In this document: in pieces, positions 10,758-20,074 of the stretch
Layout: every line of letters begins with the position of its first letter
Numbering within the stretch: the first letter of the stretch is position 1
Source of the DNA: Streptomyces sp. CB02058
GTDB taxonomy: Bacteria > Actinomycetota > Actinomycetes > Streptomycetales > Streptomycetaceae
DNA length: 64,000 nt
Assembly (NCBI RefSeq): GCF_001905505.1
Contig: NZ_LIPG01000002.1
Location: 1,178,001-1,242,000, forward strand
Reading direction: 5' to 3'
Position numbers and translations under genes: made by a program
The notes under the pieces: model-generated
Database searches by the model: none
Seen by the model: the letters and a program-made list of their open reading frames with translations, nothing else
What the model was told of the DNA's origin: nothing

Positions 10758-10904
10758 GCTGTTTCCGGCTCGTCCGGCCCCCGTCGGCCCACACCGCCGG
10801 GACACCTGCTCTGTGCATGCATCCTGGGGCGCACATCAAGCAGTCCGCAGCAGTCGGCAGTACTCCCAAGCAACCCCAGGAATCCCCCAGGAGGGCAATT
10901 CCGT

Positions 10905-12578
10905 ATGACCCGCTCCGAACGCCAGGACCGACCGACCCGCAACCGCCCGATAAAGGGGCGCGGCACGGACCGGGCACAGGCGAACAACCGTGGATCCGGC
11001 AGGGCACCGGCCCGCCGCAGGCCCGCGCCCGCGCAGGGCGGCGAATTCGCGCTGCCCGAGACCATGACCCCCGCGCTGCCCGCCGTCGAGGCGTTCGCCG
11101 AGCTGGACATGCCCGCCGCGCTGCTGAAGACCCTCGCAGCGCAGGGCGTCACCGACCCCTTCCCCATCCAGGGCGCCACCCTGCCGAACTCGCTGGCCGG
11201 CCGGGACATCCTCGGCCGCGGCCGCACCGGCTCCGGCAAGACCCTGGCCTTCGGCCTGGCCCTGCTGGCCCGCACGGCGGGACGCCGCTCCGAGCCGCAC
11301 GCCCCGCTGGCGCTCGTCCTGGTGCCCACCCGTGAGCTCGCCCAGCAGGTCACCGACGCGCTGACCCCGTACGCCACCTCCGTGAACCTGCGCGTCGCCA
11401 CCGTCGTCGGCGGCATGTCGATCAGCAGGCAGTCCGGTGCGCTGCGCCGCGGCGCCGAGGTGCTCGTCGCCACGCCCGGCCGGCTGAAGGACCTCATCGA
11501 GCGCGGCGACTGCCGTCTCGACGAGGTCGCGATCACCGTCCTCGACGAGGCCGACCAGATGGCCGACATGGGCTTCATGCCGCAGGTCGTCGCGCTGCTC
11601 AAGCAGGTCGAGCCCGACGGGCAGCGGATGCTGTTCTCCGCGACCCTCGACAAGAACATCGACCGGCTGGTCAAGATGTTCCTCACCGACCCGGTCGTGC
11701 ACTCCGTCGACCCGTCCGCCGGCGCGGTCACCACGATGGAGCACCACGTGCTCCACGTCCTGGACGAGACGGACAAGAAGGCCGTCGCCACGAAGATCGC
11801 CGCCCGCGAGGGCCGGGTGATCATGTTCGTCGACACCAAGCGTGCCGCCGACCGTTTCGCCAAGCGGCTCCTCGCCAGCGGTGTGCGGGCCGCGGCCCTG
11901 CACGGCGGACGGTCCCAGCCGCAGCGCAACCGGACGCTGGACCAGTTCAAGAACGGCCAGGTCACCGCGCTCGTCGCGACGAACGTCGCGGCCCGCGGCA
12001 TCCACATCGACGACCTGGACCTGGTCGTCAACGTGGACCCGCCGACCGACCACAAGGACTACCTCCACCGCGGCGGGCGTACGGCGCGCGCCGGGGAGTC
12101 CGGCAGCGTCGTCACGCTCGTGCTGCCCGAGGAGAAGCGCGACATGACCCGGCTGATGCAGGACGCTGGCATCGCGCCGCGCACCACCCGGATCAAGTCC
12201 GGCGACGAGGAGCTCAGCCGGATCACGGGTGCCCGTGAGCCGTCCGGTGTCGCGGTCGTCATAGAGGTGCCCCAGCCCACCCAGCCCAAGCCGCGTACGC
12301 GCGGCGGCAGCGCGGGCTCCGGCTCCGCGGCCGGTGGATCCTCCTTCCGCTCGGGCAGCAGGGGCCGTGGACGGCGCGGCGGTACGGGCGCTGCCTCGGG
12401 CACCGCTCAGAGCGGCGGCACGGCCCGCGGCGGCGCCGGTGGCGGCGGCACGCGCGGCGGTGCGGGCGGCGGTTCGGCGCGTGGTGGCGCGGGCGGCTCG
12501 GCCCGTGCGGCCGGGGCCGGCCGTGCCGGTGGCTCCGGCCGCGGCAGCGCGCCCGGGCGTGGCCGCCGGGCGGCGTGA
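10905..12578 (+). CDS. DEAD-box ATP-dependent RNA helicase
   Basis: 557 aa RNA-unwinding ATPase. In order: a basic N-terminal tail (1-50), Q motif (DPFPIQGATLP), Walker A GRGRTGSGKT, PTRELA, TPGR, Walker B VLDEADQMADMGF, SAT, VDTKRAADRFA, VATNVAARGIHIDDLDLVVN and HRGGRTARAG. The C-terminal ~110 residues are Gly/Arg/Ser-rich with repeated RGGAGG-type units, typical of an unstructured RNA-binding tail. The ATG at 10905 has AGGAGG 10 nt upstream; an in-frame upstream extension overlaps the csp terminator and is unlikely. Being next to a cold-shock gene suggests a role in RNA folding stress (inference). Confidence 0.95.
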   Translation: MTRSERQDRPTRNRPIKGRGTDRAQANNRGSGRAPARRRPAPAQGGEFALPETMTPALPAVEAFAELDMPAALLKTLAAQGVTDPFPIQGATLPNSLAGRDILGRGRTGSGKTLAFGLALLARTAGRRSEPHAPLALVLVPTRELAQQVTDALTPYATSVNLRVATVVGGMSISRQSGALRRGAEVLVATPGRLKDLIERGDCRLDEVAITVLDEADQMADMGFMPQVVALLKQVEPDGQRMLFSATLDKNIDRLVKMFLTDPVVHSVDPSAGAVTTMEHHVLHVLDETDKKAVATKIAAREGRVIMFVDTKRAADRFAKRLLASGVRAAALHGGRSQPQRNRTLDQFKNGQVTALVATNVAARGIHIDDLDLVVNVDPPTDHKDYLHRGGRTARAGESGSVVTLVLPEEKRDMTRLMQDAGIAPRTTRIKSGDEELSRITGAREPSGVAVVIEVPQPTQPKPRTRGGSAGSGSAAGGSSFRSGSRGRGRRGGTGAASGTAQSGGTARGGAGGGGTRGGAGGGSARGGAGGSARAAGAGRAGGSGRGSAPGRGRRAA

Positions 12579-12583
12579 CCCCC

Positions 12584-12621
12584 GGGGCGCGGTGACCGGC
12601 CCTCGCCGGTCGCCGCGCCCC
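12584..12621 (+). terminator. Terminator after helicase
   Basis: 17-bp stem (12584-12600 with 12605-12621) containing one G-T pair, loop CCTC, six bp after the helicase stop. It can serve both the helicase and the convergent ankyrin gene. Confidence 0.75.
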
Positions 12622-12661
12622 GTGCTGTCCCCCGGCCTCACCCGCCGGGAGGGGTCCGTGC

Positions 12662-12749
12662 CCGTGGTCCTCGTGGCCGGGCGCGGGCTCCTGCCCCTAC
12701 CTGCCTCCGGGGCCGGGTGCGGCTTCCCGGCCGTGGTCCTCGTGGCCGG
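12662..12749 (-). repeat. Direct repeat spanning the ankyrin gene stop codon
   Basis: A 19-bp sequence, CCGTGGTCCTCGTGGCCGG on the plus strand, occurs at 12662-12680 and 12731-12749, 69 bp (23 codons) apart. On the minus strand both copies read GHEDHG in the same frame, one before and one after the TAG at 12697-12699. Confidence 0.8.
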
Positions 12750-13845
12750 ACGTGACCTCCCGGTCGTACGGCCCGTCGTGGCCGGGTGCGGCCTCGTATC
12801 CCCTCAGGGCCCGTGCCGCCGCGTCGGCAGGCAACGGGTCCGGTGCCGCCGCGAGCTCGCGCAGCAGCGGCACCGCGCGGGCGGCGAACGGCCGGTCCCC
12901 GGTGCGGAATCCGAGGCGGGCCAGCACATCCGCGCCGAACGCCCGGCGCAGCGGATCCTCGCTCGCCGTCCAGGCCGCGGCCGCCTGGAACGTCTCCTCG
13001 TCGCCGCGCAGCCACAGCGCCCCGACCGTCACCAGCCAGTTGTCGAGCCCCGGGCCACCTCCCCGCAGCGCCCTGACCGCCAGCTCCTCGTACGGGGCAC
13101 GCAGGCCCAGCTCGAGCTCCAGGAGCGTCGCGATCGCCCCGTGTCCCGTCTGCTGGTCCTGGGAGGCGAACACCTCGCCGTCCCGCAGCAGTTCGGCCGT
13201 GACGGTCACCCCGCCGTCCTGCGGCGCGCGGCGCACCACGCAGGTGTGGCCCCCGTCCCCGTACGCCGTGAGCAGGGCGCCCCGAAGCTCCGCCTCCACG
13301 TCGAGCGTCAGCATGCGCCGGGCCTCCTCCAGTGCGGGGGAGAGCGCGCGGGCGCCGTGCCGCAGCAGTGCCCGTACGGTCTCCGTCGAGCCCCGCCGGG
13401 CCGCGACCACGAGCAGGGCCTCGTCGTGCGGGCCCGGCAGGTCCGGGGCCGCGCCGTGCGCGAGGAGGACCTCCGCGACCCGCGCGTGTCCGAGCCCCGC
13501 GGCCCAGCGCAGCGCGGTGAAGCCGAACTCCTCTCTCAGGTCCGGTTCCGCGCCCGCCGCGAGCAGCGTCTCGGCCACCTCGACGTGGTCTCCGCACGCC
13601 GCCCCGCACAGCGGCAGATCGCCCGCCTCCGGACCGCTCGCCCTGTTCGGGTCCGCGCCCGCGGCCAGCAGCAGCCGGACCGAACCGGGCAGATCCAGGG
13701 TGGACGCCAGATACAGCGCGGTCGTTCCGTCCTCGTCGCTCGACTCGGCGGGCGCGCCCGCGCGGAGCGCCCGTACGACGGCGTTCTCACCCTCGTACAA
13801 CGCGTCGAAGAGACCGCTGACACCACCGACCGGACCATTTGTCAT
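12697..13845 (-). CDS. Ankyrin repeat protein
   Basis: 382 aa, no signal peptide. The first ~175 residues hold about four or five ankyrin repeats (TTALYLASTLDLPGSVRLLL, AAGADPN, LLAAGAEPDLREEFG, ALRWAAGLGHARVAEVLLAH), a protein-binding scaffold. The remainder is a helical region with no recognised fold (residues ~190-355), then a short Gly/His/Pro/Asp tail. The tail motif GHEDHG recurs in frame 10-17 codons after the TAG stop, so the protein may once have been longer. No partner gene is evident; it converges on the helicase. The function is unknown beyond probable protein-protein interaction. Confidence 0.85.
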   Translation of the reverse strand: MTNGPVGGVSGLFDALYEGENAVVRALRAGAPAESSDEDGTTALYLASTLDLPGSVRLLLAAGADPNRASGPEAGDLPLCGAACGDHVEVAETLLAAGAEPDLREEFGFTALRWAAGLGHARVAEVLLAHGAAPDLPGPHDEALLVVAARRGSTETVRALLRHGARALSPALEEARRMLTLDVEAELRGALLTAYGDGGHTCVVRRAPQDGGVTVTAELLRDGEVFASQDQQTGHGAIATLLELELGLRAPYEELAVRALRGGGPGLDNWLVTVGALWLRGDEETFQAAAAWTASEDPLRRAFGADVLARLGFRTGDRPFAARAVPLLRELAAAPDPLPADAAARALRGYEAAPGHDGPYDREVTSGHEDHGREAAPGPGGR

Positions 13846-13883
13846 ACATCGACCCTACGGCCACCCCGGTCGGTGCCGGCCCG

Positions 13884-14813
13884 TCAGGTGTCGCACTCCA
13901 GGACCGTGTGGCACAGCCCGCACCGCGCCCGCGTCCTGCCGCGCACCGGCACCCGGACGCGCTGGTGGCAGGTGGGGCAGGTGAAGGAGACCCGGAGGCC
14001 GTCCGCACCGGACTCGAAGGCGTACGGAACGGCCGGGTCCTGGTCCGCGCCCGGGTGGTCCCTCGCCTCGCGCCGGTCCTTGGCGTAGCGGCGCCGGCCC
14101 GCCCAGCCCGCGGCCGTCAGCGGGGGCCGGTGCAGATCGCGCAGCGCCTCCGCCCGGCCCTTGGTGTACGCCGTGTACGCCTGGGGGCTGGTGAACCACA
14201 CCGAGGGGTCCTCGCCGAAGGCGAGTGCGCGCTTGGCGAGGACGTAACCGAACTCCTCGGGCGTGAGATAGCCGAGCTTCTGGCTGGAGACCGCGTCCTG
14301 GCGGAAGGCGTCGAGCAGGAGCCAGCCCGCGCCGAGGTAGGCCGTCACGGTGTCGGTGAGGATCTCGTTGTCGCGGGTGCCGGGGAGCTCCAGCCCCAGC
14401 CGGTGCAGCAGCACATGGGTGATCTCGTGCGCGAGCGCGGCGCCGATGTCCCGCCGGTGCGTGCGGAAGCGGTCGTTGAGCTCGATGAAGTACTCGGGGC
14501 CCGCCGTGAGTTCGACGCTCGCGGCGTGATCCATCCGCCGGAACCCGACGACGACACGGGCCTGCGGGAGCCGCAGGTGCTGGACCAGGGCGCCGGCCAC
14601 CCGCTGGGCCCCCAGGTGCAGGTCGTCCATGTCGGAGAACGCGGCGTCCGCGGGGGAGAGGCTGGTGGAGTAGGCGCGCACCCCCTCGGGGGAGATCCGC
14701 CGGTAGAGCGCGGTGATCGCGGACCGCACGGCGTCGAGATGCGGAAAGCCGTGGACGACCGGCCCGCCTCCGCTCCTGCCCTCGCTCACGTCCGGACCCC
14801 CCATCGGCGGCAC
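13884..14813 (-). CDS. HExxH metallopeptidase-like protein with C-terminal zinc ribbon
   Basis: 309 aa protein of no family I can name. An HEITH motif (AHEITHVLLHRLG, near residue 130) is the zinc-binding signature of many metallopeptidases, and a downstream glutamate could be the third ligand. The last 35 residues carry two CxxC pairs (FTCPTCHQRV, ARCGLCHTVLEC), a zinc ribbon. There is no signal peptide or membrane segment. The start is uncertain: ATG 14813 or GTG 14789, the latter preceded by a GGGGGG tract. Divergent from the trypsin gene. Peptidase activity is inferred from the motif only. Confidence 0.7.
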   Translation of the reverse strand: MPPMGGPDVSEGRSGGGPVVHGFPHLDAVRSAITALYRRISPEGVRAYSTSLSPADAAFSDMDDLHLGAQRVAGALVQHLRLPQARVVVGFRRMDHAASVELTAGPEYFIELNDRFRTHRRDIGAALAHEITHVLLHRLGLELPGTRDNEILTDTVTAYLGAGWLLLDAFRQDAVSSQKLGYLTPEEFGYVLAKRALAFGEDPSVWFTSPQAYTAYTKGRAEALRDLHRPPLTAAGWAGRRRYAKDRREARDHPGADQDPAVPYAFESGADGLRVSFTCPTCHQRVRVPVRGRTRARCGLCHTVLECDT

Positions 14814-14891
14814 TCAACAGACTTTCACTGTAGGCCGGTCCGCCCGGAATCCGTCGCTCGCCGCCGTGTGATCTTGGCCGGATTCCCCGCC

Positions 14892-15820
<929 letters not shown>

Positions 15821-15826
15821 CCCCGC

Positions 15827-17635
15827 TCAGCCCGGCTCGTCCCCGGGGGCGCCCCGCCCGACGGGCGCCCCCGGGCCCAGCTCCGCGAACGGGTCGCCGG
15901 CCCGCTCCAGCTCCAGCACCCACACCTCGTTGGCGCCCTCGCGGAGCACCGGCCCCGGAACGTACAGCGGACGCCCCGGCCCCACCGACCAGTAGCGGCC
16001 CAGGCAGAAGCCGTTCACCCACACGAACCCCCGCGTCCAGCCCGGCAGTTCCAGCCCCGCGTGCCCCGTACCCGCCGCGTCCGCCACCTCGAAGGACCCC
16101 CGGAACAGCCCCGTCGGCCCCACCTCCCCGGCGTCCACGAACGCCACCCGGGCCGCCACCGCCCCCGGCTCCCCGAACGCGTCCAGACGCAACGCCCGCG
16201 CCCGCACCCCGTGCAGGAACTGCCGCTCGTGCAGCACCCCGCCCGTGATGCCCTTCGGCTCGCCCAGCCGGGGCCCGTAGTTGACCCGGCCCAGCGACTC
16301 CACCCACAGCTCCACCTCGGCGGGCCCCGCCACCGGCTCCTCCAGCGTGTGGTCCTCCTCGTCGAGGACCCCCGCCCGCACCCCGTCGACGTACACCACG
16401 GCCCGGTCCCGCAGACCCGCCACCCTCAGCGGATACGCCTTCCGGGGCCCGGGGACGTCCACCCGGTACCGCACCAGGCCCCGGTCCACCCCCAGGTCCT
16501 CGAACGTCGGCGGCACCCCCGACTCCGCCGTCTCCGGATCGCCCAGCGCCTCCAGCACACCGGCCAGCGGCGCCCCCTGCGTCAGGGCGATCCGCACCGG
16601 CCGCGCCAGGCCCACCGGCTCGGGCGGCGGTTCCGGCAGCGGGCCCTCCCCGTACTCCGCCAGCACCTTCCGCAGCTGCCAGAACTTCTCGGTCGCCCGG
16701 CCGTACTCGTCGACCGGTGCGTCGTAGTCGTACGACGTCACCGTCGGCACCAGCTCCCGGTCCTGCAGCGGACCCGAACGATTGGCACCCGGCCAGCCCG
16801 CGAAACTCGTGCCCCCGTGCGCCATGTAGATGTTCACCGAGGCCCCGCACTCCAGGATCTCGCGCAGCGCGGCGGCCGTCGCGGCGGCATCGCGTACCAC
16901 CGGCTCCGCACCCCAGTGCTCGAACCAGCCGCACCAGAACTCCATGCACATCAGCGGCCCCCCGGGCTGGTACCGGCGCAGCACGTCGAAGGCATCCCGC
17001 GCCCCCGAACCGAAGTTGACCGTGGCCGTCAGGCCCGGGACCGAGCCCCCGGTCAGCATGTGGTCCTCCGGCCCGTCCGACGTGAACAGCGGAACCGTCA
17101 CCCCGCACCGCCGCAACAGACCCGCCAGCTCCTGAAGATGGACCCGGTCGGAGCCGTAACTCCCGTACTCGTTCTCCACCTGCGCCATCACCACCGGACC
17201 GCCGCACGTGATCTGGCGCCGCACCACCTGCGGCAACAGCTCCCCGAACCAGCGCTCCACCGCCGCCGTGTACCCCGCGTCCCTGGTCCGCACCCGCCGG
17301 CCGAACCGCCCCGTCACCCAGGACGGCAGCCCGCCGTTCTCCCACTCGGCGCAGATGTACGGACCGGGGCGCACGATCGCCATCAGCCCCGCCCCCCGCA
17401 CCGCGTCCAGGAACCGGCCGAGCGCCCCCACGTCCCGGAAATCGCCCGGCCGCGGCTCGTGCAGATTCCACGGGACGTACGTCTCCACACAGTTGAGGCC
17501 CATCGCCCGCAGCATCGACAACCGGTGCTCCCACTGGTCCTCGTGCACCCGGAAGTAGTGCAGCGCCCCCGACAGCAGCCGTACGGGCTCTCCGTCCAGC
17601 CGGAAGTGGCCGTCCTCCACCGTGAAGTCAGTCAT
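15827..17635 (-). CDS. Glycoside hydrolase family 35 beta-galactosidase
   Basis: 602 aa. The N-terminal catalytic TIM barrel has LSGALHYFR, CVETYVPWNLHEP, VRPGPYICAEWENGG, the acid/base glutamate in QVENEYGSYG and the nucleophile glutamate in CMEFWCGWFEHWG, all GH35 signatures. The C-terminal ~250 residues are beta-rich jelly-roll domains ending in the conserved GFVWVNGFCLGRYWSVGP. There is no signal peptide, so it likely acts on imported galactosides. ATG 17635 is preferred over earlier in-frame ATGs because the family N-terminus begins there. It is divergent from an AraC-type regulator, its likely controller. The coding strand is unusually G-rich. Confidence 0.93.
   Translation of the reverse strand: MTDFTVEDGHFRLDGEPVRLLSGALHYFRVHEDQWEHRLSMLRAMGLNCVETYVPWNLHEPRPGDFRDVGALGRFLDAVRGAGLMAIVRPGPYICAEWENGGLPSWVTGRFGRRVRTRDAGYTAAVERWFGELLPQVVRRQITCGGPVVMAQVENEYGSYGSDRVHLQELAGLLRRCGVTVPLFTSDGPEDHMLTGGSVPGLTATVNFGSGARDAFDVLRRYQPGGPLMCMEFWCGWFEHWGAEPVVRDAAATAAALREILECGASVNIYMAHGGTSFAGWPGANRSGPLQDRELVPTVTSYDYDAPVDEYGRATEKFWQLRKVLAEYGEGPLPEPPPEPVGLARPVRIALTQGAPLAGVLEALGDPETAESGVPPTFEDLGVDRGLVRYRVDVPGPRKAYPLRVAGLRDRAVVYVDGVRAGVLDEEDHTLEEPVAGPAEVELWVESLGRVNYGPRLGEPKGITGGVLHERQFLHGVRARALRLDAFGEPGAVAARVAFVDAGEVGPTGLFRGSFEVADAAGTGHAGLELPGWTRGFVWVNGFCLGRYWSVGPGRPLYVPGPVLREGANEVWVLELERAGDPFAELGPGAPVGRGAPGDEPG
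15842..15875 (+). terminator. sprT terminator inside the GH35 3' end
   Basis: A perfect 13-bp stem (15842-15854 with 15863-15875) with an 8-nt loop lies 22 bp past the trypsin stop, within the last codons of the convergent GH35 gene. There is only 6 bp between the two genes, so the hairpin has to sit in coding sequence. Confidence 0.6.
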
Positions 17636-17706
17636 CGTGCTCGTACGCTCCTGAGTGCGAGGTCCCATGCCGGCCCTCAGCATCGCCCCGGTACCCACCC
17701 CGGTCC

Positions 17707-18606
17707 ATGGAGAAAGATCGCCGACAGTTGGACGCAACAGCCGCCAGGGACACGAAGCCGGTGCACCACACCTGGATGCGCTTCTTCACCCCCAGCCCCC
17801 GCCACCACCGCCTCGGCCTCGTCTGCCTCGGGGTCGGCCTCCAGCACGGCGCCCTGCCCACCGTCGGCCCCCGCACCCTCGACCACCACACGGCCGTGCT
17901 CGTCAACACGGGCAGCGGCTGGCTCGCCACCCCCGACGGCCGCCGCACGGCCGTCACCGCACCCAGCCTGATCTGGCTCACCCCCGGCACGCCCCACCAC
18001 TACGGCGCCGACCCCACCGGCTGGGACGAGAGCTTCGTCGACTTCACCGGGCCCGCCACCACCACCTACACCGAACTGGGATACATCGAACCCGACCGCC
18101 CCCTCGTCCCCCTCACCGGCACCGCCGGCCCCCGCGCCGCCATCGGCCGCATCGTCCGCGCCGCCCGGCACGAGGGCCCTCTCCTCGAAGTGGAGGCGGG
18201 CGCCGCCCTCCACGAACTCCTCGTCGCCCTGCGCCGGGCACGCGCCGACACCGGACCCGACGGAACACCCGTGCTCCAGGCCCTCGCGCGCGACGCACTG
18301 CGGCCCCTGTCCGTCGCCGACCACGCGGCCCGCCACGGCATGACCCCCGCGGAACTCCGCGCCGCCGTGAAACGCGCCGCCGGATGCGGGCCCAAGGACT
18401 ACCTGCTGAACATCCGGCTCAGTCACGCCAAGGAACTCCTCGCCGCCACCGACCTGCCGGTCGCCGCCGTCGCCCGCCGCGTCGGCTACGACGACCCCGC
18501 CTACTTCTCCCGGCTCTTCGCCCGGCGCGTCGGCACCGCCCCCGTGCGCTTCCGCGCCCAGCAGGGACGCGCCATCCAGGACGGCCACCGGGACCCCGCC
18601 CCGTGA
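17707..18606 (+). CDS. AraC family transcriptional regulator
   Basis: 299 aa. The N-terminal cupin-like sugar-sensing domain (residues ~20-130, with TPGTPHHYG and ESFVDFTGPA) is followed by two helix-turn-helix motifs: LSVADHAARHGMTPAELRAA and LPVAAVARRVGYDDPAYFSR with LFARRVGTAPVRFR, the AraC signature. It is divergent from the GH35 beta-galactosidase with about 70 bp between the starts, so it probably activates that gene in response to a galactoside (inference from layout). No strong ribosome-binding site is seen and a downstream start is possible. Confidence 0.88.
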   Translation: MEKDRRQLDATAARDTKPVHHTWMRFFTPSPRHHRLGLVCLGVGLQHGALPTVGPRTLDHHTAVLVNTGSGWLATPDGRRTAVTAPSLIWLTPGTPHHYGADPTGWDESFVDFTGPATTTYTELGYIEPDRPLVPLTGTAGPRAAIGRIVRAARHEGPLLEVEAGAALHELLVALRRARADTGPDGTPVLQALARDALRPLSVADHAARHGMTPAELRAAVKRAAGCGPKDYLLNIRLSHAKELLAATDLPVAAVARRVGYDDPAYFSRLFARRVGTAPVRFRAQQGRAIQDGHRDPAP

Positions 18607-18629
18607 CCGGGCGCGCCCGCACCTACGTC

Positions 18630-18635
18630 TAAGCT
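18630..18635 (+). promoter_or_regulatory. -10 box of chorismate mutase, near-leaderless
   Basis: TAAGCT ends 8 nt before the ATG at 18644, so transcription would start at or next to the start codon. There is no Shine-Dalgarno sequence, in keeping with a leaderless mRNA. Confidence 0.5.
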
Positions 18636-18643
18636 CGCTGACC

Positions 18644-18979
18644 ATGACCACGAGGGACATCGACGAGTACGTCACCACCGAACTGAACCGGCTGCGCGAA
18701 AGCATCGACAACATCGACGCCGCGGTCGTCCACATGCTCGCCGAGCGTTTCAAGGCCACCCAGCAGGTCGGCCACCTCAAGGCCCAGCACCACCTGCCGC
18801 CCGCCGACCCGGCCCGCGAAGCCCGTCAGATCGCCCGGCTGCGACAGCTCGCCGAGAGCGCCAAGCTCGACCCCGCCTTCGCCGAGAAGCTCCTGAACTT
18901 CATCGTCGCCGAGGTCATCCGCCACCACGAGCGCATCGCGGAGGAGTCGGCGGGAGAGGCCACGCCCCCCGGAGCCTGA
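18644..18979 (+). CDS. Chorismate mutase, AroQ class
   Basis: 111 aa all-helical enzyme converting chorismate to prephenate for phenylalanine and tyrosine synthesis. It shows the AroQ pattern: ELNRLRESIDNIDAAVVHML, AERFKATQQVGHLKA, ARQIARLRQLAE, and the C-terminal helix FAEKLLNFIVAEVIRHHERI. Length and the charged active-site residues (Arg in helix 1, Lys in GHLKA, Arg in AREARQ) fit a stand-alone mutase. No other aromatic pathway gene is nearby. The stop is 15 bp from the convergent MHYT gene. Confidence 0.9.
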   Translation: MTTRDIDEYVTTELNRLRESIDNIDAAVVHMLAERFKATQQVGHLKAQHHLPPADPAREARQIARLRQLAESAKLDPAFAEKLLNFIVAEVIRHHERIAEESAGEATPPGA

Positions 18980-18994
18980 GCCGCCCCGGAGCGG

Positions 18995-19876
18995 TCACCA
19001 GGTGTGGGTGTCCCGCGGCGACCGCGGAGGGTACTCCGGCCGGGCCTCGGCCTGCCCGCCCCGCGCCGGGGCCTCCTGGGCCCCGCCCCCGGCCCGCCGC
19101 TTTCCTCCCACCGCCGTGCCCGGGGCGGACCACTCGCCCTCGCCCAGGACCAGCAGCGGGTCGAACATCACGACGACACCCGCGAGGACCAGGAACGTCA
19201 CCGGCCCGATCAGCAGCGGCAGCATGATCGAGGCCGCCGTGTCACCCGCGACCGCCCTGGAAGCCCCGGTCGTGTGCAGATGCACGGCGATACCGCCCAT
19301 GCCCGTGTAGTGCATGCCGGTGACGGCGGCCCCCATGACCAGCGAGGCCCCCAGGCTCGCCAGGAAACCGCGCACCGACACCGCGGCCCAGAGCGCCGCG
19401 GTCGCCGCGGCGACCGCGATCACGACGGACAGCGTGACGGCCACCGTGTCGTACTCGATCCGGCCGTTCAGCCGCATGCCCGCCATGCCGATGTAGTGCA
19501 TCGCCGCGACCCCGAGTCCCGTCACCAGACCCGCCGATATGAGCGCCGTACGGGTCGCCCCCCGGTACCCCACGATGAAGACACCCACGCCGACCACCAC
19601 GATCGCGACCGCGAGACTCAGCCACGTCCGCTGCAGGTCGTAGGTGACCGGGACCTCCGCCACGTCGAAACCCATCATGGCGACGAAGTGCATCGTCCAG
19701 ATGCCCGAACCGATGGAGGCCGCGCCGAGCGCGAGCCAACCGGGCTTCCAGGCACTGGTGTTGCGCAGGGAGCGGATGGTGCAGCGCAGTCCCAGCGCGC
19801 TGCCGAGACATGCCATCACGTACGCCACCACGGGCGTCACGGCCCCGTAGCTGAAGCCGTCGATCGTGCCCTGCAT
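18995..19876 (-). CDS. MHYT domain membrane sensor protein
   Basis: 293 aa integral membrane protein with seven hydrophobic helices. The three MHYT repeats are visible: WTMHFVAMMGF, AAMHYIGMAGM and GMHYTGMGGI, whose His/Met residues are proposed to bind copper and sense O2, CO or NO. No output domain (GGDEF, EAL) follows, only a charged cytoplasmic tail of about 60 residues. ATG 19876 has AGGGGG upstream and begins at the first helix; the longer frame from 19960 would read through an iron-box-like palindrome. Divergent from pepN. Regulation by iron is suggested by that site. Confidence 0.88.
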   Translation of the reverse strand: MQGTIDGFSYGAVTPVVAYVMACLGSALGLRCTIRSLRNTSAWKPGWLALGAASIGSGIWTMHFVAMMGFDVAEVPVTYDLQRTWLSLAVAIVVVGVGVFIVGYRGATRTALISAGLVTGLGVAAMHYIGMAGMRLNGRIEYDTVAVTLSVVIAVAAATAALWAAVSVRGFLASLGASLVMGAAVTGMHYTGMGGIAVHLHTTGASRAVAGDTAASIMLPLLIGPVTFLVLAGVVVMFDPLLVLGEGEWSAPGTAVGGKRRAGGGAQEAPARGGQAEARPEYPPRSPRDTHTW

Positions 19877-19934
19877 AGCCGGTCGCCCCCTGGCGTGCGC
19901 GTGGAAATGTGAAGGAAGGGTGTGGAGTGTGACT

Positions 19935-19953
19935 TTAGGGTCGCCTAACCTAT
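19935..19953 (-). promoter_or_regulatory. Iron box (DmdR/IdeR-type operator)
   Basis: On the minus strand this reads ATAGGTTAGGCGACCCTAA, 15 of 19 matches to the Streptomyces DmdR iron-box consensus TTAGGTTAGGCTCACCTAA, with ten consecutive matches (TAGGTTAGGC). It lies 58 bp upstream of the MHYT start and about 120 bp upstream of pepN, a promoter position for the MHYT gene. Confidence 0.6.
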
Positions 19954-20074
19954 CGGCCAAATCCCGTATCCGGAACCCCCGCGGGAGACCGCCCCGCCCC
20001 GCCCCTGCCGGGCCCCGTCAGCCCTGCGAGAACCCCACTGCACAGCCTCCGGCCCGTACGGCAGCATGGGCGCC

